From Rhizomucor pusillus (lineage: Eukaryota; Mucoromycota; Mucoromycetes; Mucorales; Lichtheimiaceae): a stretch of DNA of 64,000 nt. Below the pieces are notes generated by a model. It did not search any database, was not told the origin of the DNA, and saw nothing but the letters and a program-made list of their open reading frames with translations. The stretch lies in the NCBI GenBank assembly GCA_900175165.2, contig FWWN02000627.1:191036-255035 (forward strand), read 5' to 3'. The position numbers were made by a program, and so were the translations under genes. Below are positions 1-10,646 of this stretch, piece by piece (within the stretch, counting starts at the first letter, position 1; every line of letters starts with the position of its first letter).

Positions 1-212
1 GGGGGATCCATCTATGCAACGACGATCGGGAGACATGGTGAATGAATTGTTCGTTTCACGATGCTGTTAACGGGAGACAAAAATACCTCCAGAGGGTAAG
101 CGCTGGCATCTTGAGAGGCCTTGCCCTTCTTTGCTGCCTTCTTGTCAGGCTTGGGAGGAGCAGCAGCGGAAGGCTTCTGTGCCGCGGCTTCGTCTTGCAC
201 TGCAGGACTCAT
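1..212 (-). CDS. Threonyl-tRNA synthetase, cytosolic, N-terminus (partial)
   Basis: Partial 5' end of a minus-strand gene that runs off the window. Exon 1 is 212-87; a 75-nt GT-AG intron (86-12) leads to exon 2 at 11-1. The protein starts with a lysine/alanine-rich extension (AAPPKPDKKAAKKGKA) followed by SAYPLEMDPP. This arrangement, a basic tail and then a PLEM-P-P motif ahead of the TGS domain, is typical of eukaryotic cytosolic threonyl-tRNA synthetase, which charges tRNA-Thr. Only about 45 residues are visible, so no catalytic motif can be checked. Another synthetase with a basic N-terminal extension is possible. Confidence 0.55.
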
Positions 213-616
213 TTCAATAAAGTGTCAAAAGCTACAAGGTAGGAACTCCTCCAACCACCGCCTCATTGATACATGGTTGGACCTGCCGCCCCCTCTCAGC
301 CACCCAGCTCACACGAATCAAGGCACCGAACTGCTGAGTCAAGCTGACCTATGAATGGAAAGGCTGTATACATCCAGGTACACTGCACTTTACTGCGCTA
401 GCACAACAAAGTTTCCCATGCAGAGAAAACTATTCTCAATTGTATCGAAGCGCTGCACCTGCCAATGGATCTACCGAAAACTAGAAATAACAATATTCGC
501 TCGTTGATTAAATGCAAGGATTCTTTTAAGTGATCGTTGAAATGAAGGAGGGAGGGACAGATACATTGACATACGTGGGTAGAAAAGAAAAAAGTAAATA
601 AGAAAATGTAGCAAGC
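213..616. other. Intergenic, promoter side of the synthetase
   Basis: About 400 bases between the start of the synthetase gene and the 3' end of the velvet gene. I see no supported coding exon or RNA gene. The right part (540-600) is A-rich and probably belongs to the velvet 3' UTR. Confidence 0.5.
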
Positions 617-1816
617 TTAATCCGATTTGCGTGCACGCACTGCAAGAGAGATGTATGTCAGTCGAATGGTATGTTGATCAACCAGTTTATCGGGCTTACC
701 ATCGTTCCGAATAGGAATCTTGAGACCCTGTTTCGCGAATGCTTTTGATAGTTCGGTGGATTCTAAAATATGTTTATATTTAGAAGAAACGAGCGGATGG
801 TTTTTTAATAATTGTTTTTCTTGCCATACCTGTCATGCCAGGAAACTATAGGAGACATTTGTGCATGCTTCCGTTAACTCTAATTTCTTTTTCACAACGT
901 ATCCACTAAACTCACCTTCTTTGCAGAATAGACAGTGAATGAATCTGAAAATACTTGGGCGATAATGTTAGACTTTGCATCGGGTTGGAAATCGGAATTG
1001 GAGAGTTTCATCAAGCTGAATCGCAGCGTGTATCGTCCTTCCGTTCGGATGCTTAGGTCTGGGAAAGCAAAGTATAAGCCTTGCTCACCCTCAGGGTTCT
1101 TGAGCAGACTGGGCGAGCTGACCAGCGATCCCATCAGGACTCGCGTGCATTTTGGTGGATTCGAAATAATGTTCCGTTCTTCATTGCGATCGGCAGACCA
1201 TAATGTGACATGTAACACAAAAAACGGCGTTTGCAACGTCCTAGCATCGTTGCCATCGTCAGCAAAATACATTATTCTCGATCCCTACTGATCCACCCCC
1301 AAAAAAACATACTGTACATCTACCGGGCCTTTTTGACCCTCCTGCTTCACGACCAATTTCACAATCGGTGGCGGATCAATCGGGCGCCGATCTTTCTCAC
1401 CAAATCCACACATACGGGCATGCAATGGCTGCTGGCACACAACAAGCTCATATGACCTACCCATCATCATTCGATACATGTCAGCCCAATTTGCCAACTT
1501 TATGCCGTCCGATGTACCTCTTCTCCTCTTCGTCGTATCCTATAGGCCCGCACGTCGTTTGCGCTGATAGCGGTGGAGGGATGTGAGGTTGTTCATTTTC
1601 GATATCGTTGTTGTCTTCATACGGCGATGACCGATGTACCGATCGCCCGTCAGCGAGATATGGTGGAGGTGGTGGTCGCTTAGGCACCATGGTGTCGGGG
1701 ATTGCGGAATGTACAGGACCAGCGTTGCTGTAGTACTGCGGCGAGGTGGCAGGTTGATGTGTGGGATGCGGATTGCGGGGCGAATGCGAGGTTAATTTGT
1801 GGTGAGCATTGGTCAT
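617..1816 (-). CDS. Velvet-domain regulator
   Basis: Five exons: 1816-1518, 1456-1313, 1240-916, 845-830, 762-617, giving about 309 residues. A proline-rich N-terminus (about 100 residues) precedes the velvet domain, which starts with [19 protein letters not shown] and contains [57 protein letters not shown] and, after the domain core, [20 protein letters not shown]. Velvet proteins (VosA, VelB, VelC, VeA) are fungal DNA-binding regulators of development and secondary metabolism; the fold resembles NF-kB. Exon 4 is a 16-nt micro-exon coding FPGMT. An in-frame stop at 1285-1287 lies inside intron 2 (1312-1241, with a CTGAC branch site), so it does not break the gene. The exact velvet subfamily is not certain; the compact domain looks closer to VelB/VosA than VeA. 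Confidence 0.9.
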
Positions 1817-2070
1817 TATTATTTTTCTGTATCGGAATGAACGCACGAGCAAGCAAAGCGAAAGGGAAGAAGTTGGTAGCGGGAGAGGAGCTTGAAGTAA
1901 ATTTGGCACGGTCGTCGGAACAACCTTTTACAGCAGCAATGGATTGCAGAAAATTGCCAAGAGCATCGCAGCACAAATTTCCCTCTTTCCTTCAGCTATT
2001 GTCTTGCTTTTCTTTTTTTGAAAAAAGAGTCTACAAAAATGCTATAGCAAAAATGTATCTACTATGTGCG

Positions 2071-3830
2071 TTATTCCGGTTTGCCAATTAATCCTTTGCC
2101 CCAGTTCTTGATGACTCGGGAGCACTGTTTTCTAACGTGGTTCGATTTCGGCTTTCTCCACAGCCCAAGCGCATCGAGCTGGCGTGCGTGGTGGACACAT
2201 TGTTCCCAAACAAATTTGGCGTAAAGTCGGTTTTCAATAATTTGCTATATAAGATATCAAGTTTTATCAGCCCGCTGCATGTAGTCACATCTCCATTCCA
2301 CACTTACATCAAGATCGGACACCTTGTATTCCTTCAATGCCGGGAGTTCCACTGCAAAATCGTCTGGTAATACGTAAAACTCGCCGCCCGCCAAGTAGTT
2401 TGAGAACAAACATGCTGATCGCCGATCTAAGAAGCGTTCAGCGCACCTATGTAACGAGTTATTACACAAATTCGATGAACACTTTAAAGCAAAAATGGGA
2501 AAACTTCTTACCAAGGTTGGACGTTTTTGTTTTCAATAACTATGGGTTCGTAGTGACTATCGTAATTTTCCACTGCATAGAGAGTTGTTCCCTCCTTCCA
2601 CTTGGTAAAATCTGTCGGGCCCTCGTTCAAATCCCAGTGATGATCTAACAAGCCTATCTTTCCTTCGGCGACAAGCTCCAGCAATCGAGCCTTGTGATAC
2701 GGTACAGTGTATGTGTCGGTCTCGTGCTTGGTGAATCCAAAAGTCGGTACAACAAGCATGTCGCCTTGTAGCAATAAATTTTCAAAGATCTCTCTGTTGG
2801 TCTCAAATGTACGTCTAAAATCGGTTGCTGGGAACACATTGCTGGGCATCTCGCAGACATATTGGGAGCGCGCGAACAGGCGAGCCATGTTGCGTTCAGC
2901 GTTTCGGGGTAAAAGGACGGTGATTGCAGGCCCTGGAGATTGAATAAGGTGTATATCCGCACGGACGCGCAGTTCCGGATGGTCCAAGTAATCAAGCTTA
3001 ACCTTCTCCAGATCTTCCTGTACATTGGCATGCAAGGTTGCCGAAATTGGACCTTTCAAGCAAAGAGCATTAGCCACTCGATAAAGTACGTCCAATTTTT
3101 TTTCTTCCATACCATGCCAATACTTTGCAAGTCTTTCCAACTCTGGCCAAGTTTCTGGAGTTACTGTGGTGATAACTGTAACATCGTTTTCTTGGACTGC
3201 CTGCGATCCTTTAAGCCAGTACGGCCGCGTTGCACCTGCAGCCTCGTAGAATGCCTTGCTGAACAGTTTAGACATTTTGAGTCCATGGGTCATGGAATCC
3301 AACGAGGAGTAAGGAGCATCCTGATCGTATGTTCGCTGCGGTTTCCAGTTCTCGCCGAACCTGCTATCCAGCCTGGGAGATGGTGATGTAAAAAAATGCC
3401 AAAGATGATTGATAGACAAAAACACAGAGAAAACAATGTAAAACAGAATCAAAAATCGGACCCATCGTGGTTTTGCAAGTGCAGTGAGTTTCGAACGTTT
3501 GTGCGTGCCGCCGAAAACAGTGCTATGCTTGTCGTGAGGTAGCAACGGCCCTGCAGGCGAATCGAACAGCGCATCAAGCTGGCCCAGCCAGCTACGCCAC
3601 ACTGGTGGTCGTGTTAGACGCTTGGGAGATGGCATGCTGCTTGCGGGATCGATGGTAGGTGTGGATGCGGGCTTTTCGGGTACGGCGTAGAGAGGAGGCT
3701 GTTGTTGGCTTGATGATGAGATGTTCAAAGATGGTTTGCGTTGATGAGTTGTGCGCCCAGATTTCGTCACGGAGGTTGACCTGGAAAGTGCAGACCCATC
3801 GGCGGCGCCTGCCTGATTGCTATCCGCCAT
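2071..3830 (-). CDS. GT49 (LARGE-like) Golgi glycosyltransferase
   Basis: Three exons (3830-2512, 2446-2308, 2244-2071) encode about 543 residues. The N-terminal 120 residues are Ser/Pro-rich and cytosolic; a single hydrophobic segment near residues 123-145 (FLILFYIVFSVFLSINHLW) makes a type II membrane protein. The lumenal part carries NDVTVITTVTPETWPELERL, ATDFRRTFETNREIFENLLL, GDMLVVPTFGF and PIVIENKNVQPW. These are the hallmarks of Pfam Glyco_transf_49, the C-terminal catalytic module of LARGE and of B4GAT1, which adds glucuronic acid or related sugars. Substrate in this organism is unknown. The C-terminus after intron 2 (LDALGLWRKPKSNHVRK) continues the family alignment, so the gene looks complete. 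It is divergent from the PNUTS gene. Confidence 0.88.
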
Positions 3831-4361
3831 AAGGGGCTTTTGAGTGTATGGATGTGCCTGAAAAGGGTTCTTGTCTCAAAACGTCACAGGATCTTGCCTT
3901 CTTTTCCGCTTTGAAGCTCCTCGCACGTCGATCACTGCACATCCGCCGCGCCGCTTCTCTGAAATTGCTCGAGGACATATAAGTATCTTGGTGATGCAAG
4001 GCATCGAAAATCTTGCTTGCGAATATGCAGGGAAAAATAGATCAGTAATGTGCGGTAAATATCATACATTTAGAGCTCGAGAATTCGCAAGAAAGGTAAG
4101 TGAATTGCAGACAGCAGAAGGTTCTTCATTTATTCGCGTGCATAATGAAATTTGTTTACAAGTACCTTGCGTACATGCATTGTTTACAAATATTTGAACA
4201 TTCAATTAATAAAATGAAGAACAACGATCTATCTATTGAATGTTCTTAGCAACAAAGATAGGGCACCAGCCTTCTTCTTTCGAGCGGCCCAAAAATTCCG
4301 GCGTGGTGTAAGTCAGCTGCTGCTGCTCTACTTTCTCCTCCTCCCTTGTCTCGCTCTCAGC
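3831..4361. promoter_or_regulatory. Divergent intergenic region, GT49 / PNUTS
   Basis: About 530 bases between two divergent start codons. No convincing TATA box was found. A short pyrimidine-rich stretch (4320-4350) lies just before the PNUTS start. The open frame from 4236 to 4361 would add a hydrophobic leader to PNUTS, but it looks like 5' UTR. Confidence 0.4.
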
Positions 4362-6355
4362 ATGGACCAAAGTACACCAGATCGAGCAGACGGTGACGCT
4401 GTAGTGGCTGCTGCGTCGCCAGTTCCCGCTTCAGCAGCAGCAGCAGGCGAAAATCTGACGACAACGCTCTTAATGAGACATTTCAACATTGCAAATTCTG
4501 GTGCCAGCACCAAAGAAGAAGCTGAAGAGATAATCAAGGCCATGGAGAAGGAAGATCGAACTCACTTACGTGTATTTCTAATGGGACTGATCCTGAAAGC
4601 AACAGATTCCTCTGTATTGCAAACGTGAGTTTGATGGTGTAGTTGGTTTGTTGATCCAGTTGGATCCTAAGTTTTAGTTTTTTTCTTATTTCTTGAATTG
4701 CGCCAAACCAGTCTTGCAACCAGCGGTGGCCTTTGTAGATTGCTTTACAGATGGATTGCTGGGGCGTTGAAAGAGTATGAGACTTCCAGCGAGTTTGACG
4801 AGGTGTTTATCCTTAGAATGCTAGAGGTGCGCAGATATATAAGAATGTGGTTATGCTTCTGGTTTATTCAAATGTGGGTTCTTTCTTTCTTTTCCTCTCT
4901 TTTTTTGTGACAGGTCTTGTCCCATTTACCCATGGAGTATGATATTTTGCAAAAGCATAAACTAGGAAAGGCAGTCAGGGCTGTGCGAGACGCTGCTAGC
5001 AAAGAAGGTGCGTATATGATCCCACTTTATCTTTAGCGCAGCAATTTAACGATAGGAAACAGGCAACGGGCAAGTGGAAACAAGGGCAAACTCCTTGATG
5101 GATATGTACAAGGAAAAATTCGCAAAGAGTAGTACGTATGAATGTTGCAGTGATGTGGATGCAACGACTAATATGTTTGTCGCAACAAAAACGATAAAGA
5201 AGCAGAAAATCTGTAAGTAACTGCAATGATCTACGTATCACAATGGGACATATGCTAATAAGTCTACTGCTTAACAGAAATGCTCAATCCTCGAAACCAG
5301 TAAGTTATATCATCCTTGTTTTGCTATACCCAAAAGTTAAGCTATTATGGATTTAGGTGGCAACACCAACCGCAGCACCATCCGAGGATCAGTCATCGCC
5401 ATCAACAATTACAAAACTAGATCTTGAGCCACGGCAAGTAGCAACAGTAGATAACGAATGGCTTTCAAAGCTTGGAATACAGAAAGAGAAGACTCCGTTG
5501 AGATCGGATTCAACTACACTGCGGTATGGAAACAGGAATCCCTAGCGAAATTAACCTGAAGTATATAATTGTTTATACGTAGGACGTTGCCTTTCGGGAG
5601 TATTAAACGAAGTAAACCACTACCTGAAAACACTGATGTCGATAATGCAAGGTTAGAGTATGAAACTGTAAATGCCTCAGCCAGAAAACTAATATTTATC
5701 GATCAAAAGTATGAAACGAACGGCGGCCGATAATGAACCAAGTAAAGTGGAAACAACGACTGTTCCCCAACGACCACGAAAGCGTGTCCGTTTCAGAGAA
5801 GAACATGACCTATGCGAAGTAGTCTACTATGAACCTGATCCAGAAGAGCATGTAAGATAAAAGCGAGAACTACATTTCAATCTCGAGCATTTCTGGTATT
5901 GAACGACTTTTTGCCTCTAGATCCCACTGCCAATGGTTTACAAGACACCGAGACCATTTTTCTCAAGAAGACCCAAATACATCGACACAGAAGAAGCTAG
6001 GGCGAGAAGGAATTATGTCCGGACGCACCCCAAGGTTCAATACAGCGCGAAGGATTTTATCCCACTTTCCCCGCAAGAACCGCCCGAGGAGCAACCAACT
6101 TTGTATCAAGAGATAACCATTGAGATTCCTAGAGAAGATTTGACCTTACTGTCATCAATACCTTCCTTCCCCCAACAACAAACACCACCATCACTGCTAG
6201 TGGTAGAGCGGCCTAATTACACAGGAGCAGCAGCAGCAGCGGTACCGCGAGCCAATCGCTCGAAAAAGAAAGGCAAATCAGGTACCCGCTGCTATTTCTT
6301 CGATCAGGGTAGATGCACTAAAAATCCATGTCGTTTCCTACATCAAACAGAATAA
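4362..6355 (+). CDS. PNUTS/Ppn1-like PP1 regulatory subunit
   Basis: A multi-exon gene with at least nine exons: 4362-4624, 4712-4828, then about 4914-5007, 5070-5131, 5200-5212, 5278-5299, 5357-about 5523, then exons ending at 5851, and the last from about 5923. Three features occur in PNUTS order. First is a TFIIS N-terminal (LW) helical bundle at about residues 20-165 (SLATSGGLCRLLYRWIAGAL; RANSLMDMYKEKF). Second is a PP1-docking RVxF motif, RKRVRF, followed by REEHDLCEVVYYEPDPEEH. Third is a C-terminal CCCH zinc finger, CYFFDQGRCTKNPCRFLH. PNUTS (PPP1R10; S. pombe Ppn1) targets PP1 to the 3'-end processing machinery and to Pol II and its Spt5 partner. The start at 4362 was chosen because the upstream in-frame Met at 4236 adds an unrelated hydrophobic leader. 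The 13-nt exon is the least certain part. Confidence 0.82.
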
Positions 6356-7066
6356 AAATGATCCCTCATTTTTTGCATGCGATGAGGCTGTCAATGCTCT
6401 CTCATTTTATCAACATCGATGATATATATTATACCCGAACAAACTTTATCCCATGCCGACACCTGAAATAAAGTATCAGAGTGATAATATTCTTAAATTG
6501 ACCAAAAAGTCCCTTTGTGCAAATGTTCACATACTTGTGGGGGTTTTTCACACCGATCAAGCGTATCTGATCTTCCCTTGTCCTGCTTCTTATCAAGAAT
6601 ACGTATATTTGTACAGTTTCATCGGTTCCAAAAATGGTCCGGCTAGCTTATCATGACTGCTTTCACTGAAAGGCTTGATAAACCTGTTAAAAGTCTTGGT
6701 ATTACGAGATTTGTGTTGCTGAGTGTTAACTGTTCCTGCATTGGATCTAAACTGAAACAGCAACTATTTACTGTTGTGATCTAAAAATACGCACTAAGAT
6801 TTATACAATGATTCTAGACGTGACCCGGTTGATTTAAATGCGCACTCCCTTAAAAAGCGAAAGTTCACACCATATCTGGCATTTTATTGCCTAGTCGAAG
6901 AAAATTCCTCCTGAGAGAATTATAGAGAGAGAGGGGTAGTGGGAAACCATCAATGATAGCTGTGAGTGAAAAAAAAGGTTGATTGACAAGCGCGGATCGA
7001 AAGGAGAACACACACACACTCAGAGCCCTTTTCTTCCCTCTTTTCCATTTTACCGTCGTCGCAATC
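6356..7066. other. Intergenic, no gene seen
   Basis: About 710 bases downstream of PNUTS and upstream of the CYSTM gene. Stop codons interrupt all frames and no conserved motif is visible. A GA-rich run (6925-6940) and a short CA run (7010-7018) lie in the putative promoter of the CYSTM gene. Confidence 0.45.
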
Positions 7067-7409
7067 ATGTCTTCGTACCCTCCCCCTCAGCAAGGCGGCT
7101 ACTATCAGCAACCTCCTCCACCTCAAGGCGGCTACTATCCTCCCCAGCAAGGCGGCTATTACCAGCCAGCGTAAGTTTGGAAAGCTAAACGTTCCAGTTA
7201 TGAGACGATTCAAATGAAAACATTACAGTCCTCCCCCGCAAGCCGTGTACGTCCAACAACAACCGGCTCAGCATGACAGCGACAAGAGCTGCTGCTACGC
7301 ATGGCAAGTACAAATATTCCTGTGATGCCGACGCATGCAACAATTCTGATCGATTGTGTATAGCTTGGGTACTCTGCTTTGCTGCTGCGTACTGGAAGAA
7401 CTTTGTTAG
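7067..7409 (+). CDS. Small CYSTM-type membrane-tethered protein
   Basis: Three exons (7067-7170, 7229-7303, 7364-7409) encode 74 residues. The N-terminal half is Pro/Gln/Gly/Tyr repeats (PPPQQGGYYQQPPPPQGGYY), and the C-terminus is a cysteine-rich hydrophobic end, KSCCYACLGTLLCCCVLEEL plus a final Cys. This is the CYSTM module, found in small eukaryotic tail-anchored or palmitoylated proteins linked to stress tolerance. The second intron (7304-7363) has a GC donor (GCAAGTA). Only this choice keeps the frame and yields the conserved CYSTM end; the alternative GT donor three bases downstream shifts the frame. The function in this organism is unknown. Confidence 0.8.
7304..7363 (+). other. GC-AG intron in the CYSTM gene
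   Basis: The 60-nt intron begins GCAAGTACAA and ends GTGTATAG. The exon junction TG|C restores a cysteine codon in the CYSTM motif. Confidence 0.75.
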
Positions 7410-7500
7410 ACCTGTTAGACGATGTTCTATTTACGAAAAACGATCCACCACAACCCGCCTTCGTATTGTTACTCGATCGTCGTAATATATATATTATACA

Positions 7501-7539
7501 CTCATTCACTCACTCCCACTCACTCATTCACTCACTCAG
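7501..7539. repeat. Tandem CACT/CATTCACT short repeat
   Basis: About 39 bases of imperfect tandem ACTC/ACTCATTC units just after the CYSTM stop codon, in its presumed 3' UTR. This is simple-sequence DNA with no coding value. Confidence 0.7.
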
Positions 7540-8153
7540 AACTGACGTGGAGGAAGGAAAGTTCGATTAAAGATAACAACCACCAGCAGCATCTTTGTTG
7601 CTGTTTTCCCCCATCCTGCTGCTGCCCTGACCCTGACAACCCTGCCGGCTGCGGTGTGAAAAAAAAGGCAAGCAAGCCAATTTAGTTGTCTGGGTGGGTT
7701 GTACGGATCTTGCTCGTTTTAGAGAGTTCTTTTGGGAACGCCGCGAGAATAAGTCGCACAGGCCAACTTGCCTTTGCTTTTGGTTGCAACTCACATGAGA
7801 GAAAAACTATTCGTGCACGATCACAGTGGCATCATTCTGTATTCTACTAAATCGAGCAAGTACATCTGGTTCGTGACTATGTATATTTTCTGTCAAGAGT
7901 ACTATTGTAATTACTGTTATATTATCTATCGATGAATGGACGGAAAAAAAAAGAGAGAATTGGTGCAGGTATACAAAGCTAGTAGACTTTTTGTTTCTTT
8001 CTTTTTGGGAATAAGATTATAACTGTGTACAAGAAAAAGAAAAAAATAAAGAGAGCGCATGTTTGTGTGTGAGTGAGAGTGAGCCAGAAACTGGGGAAAA
8101 AAATGAGTGAGTATGAGCATACAGCGTATGCATGTACGTCGTGCTTTTGTGAT

Positions 8154-8189
8154 TGTGTGTGTGTGCGCATATGTGTATGTGTGTGTGAG
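8154..8189. repeat. GT-rich microsatellite
   Basis: Imperfect GT dinucleotide tract interrupted by GCGCATAT, lying in the 3' flank of the kinase gene. Confidence 0.65.
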
Positions 8190-8283
8190 AGTATATTACT
8201 GTGGTATGTGTGTCTTTGAGAGAGATATAAAGAATATCTGGTGGGGCGACATTGAATTACTTGCAACAGAGATGATACGACAT

Positions 8284-9782
8284 TTACGCTGCCTTTGGTG
8301 GAAGTTGTGGCGATCCAGGACGAGGAGCATGGAGACTAGTAGGCCGTCTACGCTTTTCTTTCTCTGCGACTGCTCCCGGTGGCTCGGGCGTGACGAGGAC
8401 AAGGTTTCCTCTCTGCAATGCTTCGACTGGTGGAGGCATCAGTACATGATGGACGTGTCGAGCGCCAGGCTCCGCCACTGAGCATACATCAATCTGCTTA
8501 ACCCAGGAATCTGCAAGTATAGTTTCCAAACTTGAGCGACGCGCCGGGTCGAGTTCCATAATACCCGACATGACAATGCGCGATTCTCGGGGAAGCAGTT
8601 TCAGCAATCGCAGTTGCTGGTGGTTTTGGTTCGTTGCGAACGCTCGAAACGAAGGATCGCTCTGCCTTGGAATTCGCCAAGGGAATCGCCGGATCGTCAT
8701 GCAGATAAATATCACACCACATGACCAAATATCCGATTTTCTCGGGTCATACGTCGGTTGACTGTATATTTCAGGCGCAATGTACGGATCAGATCCATAG
8801 ACACCTTAAAAGGCATAGGGTCAGTTGAGCTATTACAGAAAATTTTTCGTGATTCTTTTTATAGATTACCTTTAGACTGAGTGATACGGCCTTCAAAGGG
8901 GTCCTTGAAGACGCATGAGCATCCGAAATCGATGATTTTAAGGATGCCAGTGTGGTCCAGCACCAAATTGTCGAGTTTCAGATCGCGATGGGCAATTCCC
9001 ATCCCATGGAGATATTCAAGACCATACAGTAGTTGACGCCAGCAACATGCAATCTCTTCTCTCGACATCATACCGCTCATGACGATGCTGAACAGATCGT
9101 TCGGCGCATACTCCATGATTTCATAGAAGAGCGGACCTTCTTGTATGATATCGAGAGTCTCGATAACGTTTGGATGATGTAGCGTGGACCCGATGCAAAA
9201 CTCGCTGGTTACTTTCTTTATGTAGTCCTTATCGGTTTCGTGAGGCAATTGCTTGCGGAAGCGCTTGACTGCAAATGTTTTCCCATCTGTGGCACGTCTT
9301 ATCAGCCGCACGGATCCTCCGGCACCTTTCCCAATAAATCGACCTGGACCCGTTTTGTGTGAGAACAATGGAGTAAACAAATAAACGGATCTAGACTTTT
9401 TGTTTATGCTGCTTACCCCACTTTCCGTATTTCCCTTCAATGTCCTGTCTAAACTGGTTCGCAAACGTGGTATCGTAGGATTTTGTGGAGGAAGGAGGCT
9501 TCTCATCTTCGATAGCGATAACGGACGACGTCGCGGAGGTAGGCGGAGATGGCTCAGCGGATAGGAAAAATCGTCGTAGATCAGACCAGACCAGGAACAA
9601 ATCGCCTCCTCTTGAACTTGCATTGCCAGAATCAAAGTATGATGTTGGTGGCTGATGATGGAAATGGGTCTGATGATAATGCTGATTATATTCGGGCTTC
9701 TTGAAAATGAATTGAGACGGAGTGACGCAAGTTGCACTCGCAGGCCGATGCACAAGGGGTGGACGTGGGCTTGTTGGCTGCT

Positions 9783-9814
<32 letters not shown>

Positions 9815-10257
9815 TGCGGCGGCGGCTGCTGTTGTTGTTGTTGCTGACCTGTAGGTTGCTGTGGTCTTTGGGGGGCTGGTGTGGATGACGAATTGCCCGC
9901 TTTGGGAAAGAAAAAGAAGGAGGCAGTCGAAGTAGTAGAGGAAGTAGAGGAAGAAGCACTAGGCGAAGGTGGCTTTGAGGACTGGTAGAGCTGTGAGCGT
10001 GGTCTTGAGGTAGACGATCGGCGAGATGCAGCGGCTTTCTGGAGTCTCCTTGTCAGTTCTGTCAGATCGACCTCAGAAGTTTCATTGTGATCAGGATGGT
10101 GCTGGTGGTGCTGGTGTCGGGAAGTCGCCGTTGTGTGTGTTACAGTAGCAGCCGACAACGTTGGACTGGATGGTTTTGAGCATTCTGGGGTGACCAGATC
10201 ATATCTCTGGCTCACAAGAGACGGCATGTTTGCCCCCAGCAGTCTGTTGACTGGCAA
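8284..10257 (-). CDS. Hal4/Npr1-family serine/threonine kinase
   Basis: Three exons (10257-9417, 9343-8870, 8804-8284), about 611 residues. The first 270 residues are low-complexity, with Ser/Thr-rich, His-rich and two poly-Gln tracts separated by Pro/Gln. The kinase domain follows: glycine loop [12 protein letters not shown], catalytic lysine in [14 protein letters not shown] loop, IDFGCS for DFG, then GSDPYIAPE and DIWSCGV. The segment [16 protein letters not shown] and the SDPYIAPE form match fungal Hal4/Sat4 and Npr1-type kinases. In yeast these stabilise plasma-membrane nutrient and cation transporters, partly by controlling arrestin adaptors. The gene is divergent from an arrestin-like gene starting 390 bp away. 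The exact paralogue cannot be fixed from sequence alone. Confidence 0.87.
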
Positions 10258-10646
10258 GAACGAGAGAAAAAGATACTGGAAGAAAAAAGGAAGAGCAAGG
10301 GAAAAAAAGGACAGTTAGTTTTGTTGGCGGTCGATGAAAGTCTGAATCTTGCCTCTTTTGCTCATTGTCACAAGATGTTGACCAGTAACTTCCCAACTCG
10401 GCCTCCGTACTCTCCGTAGAGTTTGCCGTTGTGCCGCATCGCTTCCCGTTTCATCAGACAATCATCATTCCACAGCAGAGGAGTGAATTTACGCCTCGCT
10501 CGCGAAATGCAGGAGGATCCCTTCCCCATAAAGAAGGTTAGCAGGTAAGGAGGCGGCAAAGAACGCTATCTACCCATTTATTTTTTCTTCGCCTCCACAG
10601 AATACTTTTATTTTTTCTTCCTTTTCACACTCGCCACCTCTGTGCG
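10258..10646. promoter_or_regulatory. Divergent promoter, kinase / arrestin
   Basis: About 390 bases separate the two start codons. Two T-rich ATTTTTTCTTC-like copies lie at about 10580-10621, on the arrestin side. No canonical TATA box was found. Confidence 0.45.

Larger units (their letters stand above)
7410..8283. other. Convergent intergenic region with simple sequence
   Basis: About 870 bases between the convergent CYSTM and kinase genes. It contains CTG/CAG-rich, A-rich and GT-rich stretches (the GT-rich one at about 8154-8189). No supported gene was found; the open frames here are low-complexity. Confidence 0.5.

Noticed and set aside
1285..1317. In-frame TAG in the velvet gene, first read as a 33-nt intron or a nonsense mutation
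   Set aside because: A normal 72-nt intron (1312-1241) with GTATG donor, CTGAC branch site and GCTAG acceptor removes the stop and yields [13 protein letters not shown], the expected velvet sequence.
4236..4361. Upstream Met giving PNUTS a signal-peptide-like leader
   Set aside because: PNUTS is nuclear and the leader is not part of the family; the stretch is pyrimidine-rich 5' UTR.
9779..9843. CAG/CTG repeat tract as a possible mobile or unstable repeat element
   Set aside because: It codes for two poly-Gln runs in the kinase N-terminus, a common feature of this family; imperfect codons argue against expansion.
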